Source of the DNA: Tatlockia sp.
GTDB taxonomy: Bacteria; Pseudomonadota; Gammaproteobacteria; Legionellales; Legionellaceae
Assembly (NCBI GenBank): GCA_013697955.1
Contig: JACCVV010000041.1
Coordinates: 1-64,000 of the forward strand
DNA length: 64,000 bases
Direction of reading: 5' to 3'
Shown here: piece by piece, positions 63,023 to 64,000 of the stretch
How the letters are laid out: every line of letters starts with the position of its first letter
Position numbering within the stretch: the stretch's first letter is position 1
Translations under genes and position numbers: made by a program
The notes under the pieces: model-generated
What the model saw: only the letters and a program-made list of their open reading frames with translations
What the model was told of the DNA's origin: nothing
Database searches by the model: none

Positions 63023-64000
63023 GCTCTTTCTCCTTTTTTGCAGAATTTAAAGCTATTACTGCCGCAACAATAGAATCACGACTAGGTAATAGGTATTGCC
63101 AGGCTGTGCCTAATGGAATAAAACAATCTTCTCCGGTAAGGCGTTTGATTTTTAATTTATTTTGCGCTTTTTCCATTAGCAAAGTCATTAAACCCTCGCT
63201 AAGTGATCCACTTCGCCGACCTTCATCGACAATTAGCACACGTTTTGCTTTAGCGACTTCGCTTAAAATAGCCTCTTCTGGCAAGGGGCTTAACCAGCGT
63301 AAATCAACTATTTTGACCTTAATTTGATGGTCCTGTTCGAGAATTTTTGCGGCTTGTGTAGATAAATAAAAGCCATTAGCATAGCTCAAAATAAGGGTAT
63401 CACCTTCTCCATGAACGCCTATTTCGCCAAGCTCGATCCGGTTTTCAATAGCAGGATAGTCAAATAGCCAGCCATTGTCGCCGGTCTCGTGTAAGTCTTT
63501 TGTCATATATAAAGCAATAGGCTCAAGAAATACAACCACTCGTCCTTCAGAAGCTAACCGCATACAAGTGCGTAGCATTTTTGCAGCATCAGGACCATTT
63601 GAAGGGCAGGCTACCAAAACTCCAGGTAAATCACGTAATACAGCAATAGAGTTATCATTATGAAAATGACCGCCAAATCCTTTTTGATAAGCAAGAGAGG
63701 CAATGCGGATAAGCATTGGATTTTGATATTGACCATTTGAAAAAAAAGATAAAGTTGAGGCTTCGCCACGCAATTGATCTTCTGCATTGTGTAAATAGGC
63801 TAAAAACTGAATCTCTGGAACAGGTAAAAAACCGTTATGAGCCAAACCAATTGCTGTTCCCAAAATGGTAGTTTCATCCAATAAAGAATCAAAAACTCGT
63901 CGCTGGCCAAAGCGAGCCTGTAAATCAGCCGTGACCCGATAAACACCCCCTTTTTTGCCTACATCTTCACCAAAAATGACCATATTTGGATATTGCATCA
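63000..64000 (-). CDS. 2-oxo acid dehydrogenase E1 beta-type domain (truncated by window edge)
   Basis: At least 332 aa of a transketolase-like E1 beta domain; the true start lies outside the window. G-E-D-V-G near 10-14 is the family's early motif, preceded here only by a few residues, so some 20 or more residues (or a whole E1 alpha part, if fused) are missing. P-E-I-Q-F and K-R-V-L-I-V-D-E-G (about 259-267) fit the family. It probably belongs to a complex making glutaryl-CoA or a similar acyl-CoA, since gcdH follows and overlaps. Pyruvate or branched-chain substrate cannot be ruled out. Confidence 0.85.
   Translation of the reverse strand, partial: MQYPNMVIFGEDVGKKGGVYRVTADLQARFGQRRVFDSLLDETTILGTAIGLAHNGFLPVPEIQFLAYLHNAEDQLRGEASTLSFFSNGQYQNPMLIRIASLAYQKGFGGHFHNDNSIAVLRDLPGVLVACPSNGPDAAKMLRTCMRLASEGRVVVFLEPIALYMTKDLHETGDNGWLFDYPAIENRIELGEIGVHGEGDTLILSYANGFYLSTQAAKILEQDHQIKVKIVDLRWLSPLPEEAILSEVAKAKRVLIVDEGRRSGSLSEGLMTLLMEKAQNKLKIKRLTGEDCFIPLGTAWQYLLPSRDSIVAAVIALNSAKKEKERGRLAIS

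Overview
The window reads as chromosomal DNA of a Legionellaceae gammaproteobacterium, about 38-40% GC by eye. This rests on the 16S rRNA end, the many MFS transporters resembling the Legionella Pht family, a eukaryotic-like Ser/Thr kinase, a CqsS/LqsS-like sensor kinase, and the neighbourhood of housekeeping genes. I could not run a database search; family calls come from motifs and remembered family sequences.

Layout. 0-0.5 kb: 5' part of a 16S rRNA gene on the minus strand and its promoter. 0.5-12 kb: tyrS, a MepM-like peptidase, spmA/spmB, a DUF1460 amidase-like protein, kup, an OmpA-like lipoprotein, two aromatic amino-acid permeases and dam. 12-16.5 kb: two MFS transporters, malic enzyme and rpmE, then a probable 6S RNA. 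16.7-21.7 kb: arsC-wrbA-two exonuclease III paralogues, yihY and a stand-alone ATP-grasp protein. 21.7-28 kb: one long minus-strand run MFS-MFS-deoB-zur-hslV-hslU. 28-34 kb: Spy-like protein, kinase with a PNPOx-like partner, response regulator and six-TM histidine kinase. 34-43 kb: acetolactate synthase with aldehyde dehydrogenase, a serine hydrolase, a large membrane protein and an ABC exporter. 43-53 kb: an NRPS-like enzyme of the epsilon-poly-lysine synthetase type, with secreted hydrolases close by. 53-57 kb: three unknown, Legionella-like proteins. 57-60.3 kb: a decayed stretch with a LysR/carboxymuconolactone-decarboxylase pair, gene fragments, a broken tRNA-Pro piece and an intact tRNA-Pro. 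60.5-64 kb: another MFS transporter, glutaryl-CoA dehydrogenase and a truncated 2-oxo acid dehydrogenase E1 beta.

The most interesting locus is the NRPS at 44.8-48.8 kb. Its adenylation pocket, read by hand, gives D-A-E-S-I-G-T-I-I-K, close to the lysine code, and it carries one carrier domain plus three membrane/left-handed-beta-helix repeats, the layout of the Pls/PosA family. Within 4.5 kb downstream lie three signal-peptide-bearing hydrolases (alpha/beta hydrolase, Ntn amide hydrolase, M20 peptidase), so a cationic peptide polymer or amide product with matching hydrolases is a testable idea. Second is the histidine kinase at 32.5-33.8 kb, whose membrane half resembles the alpha-hydroxyketone autoinducer sensors CqsS/LqsS but which has no synthase gene nearby.
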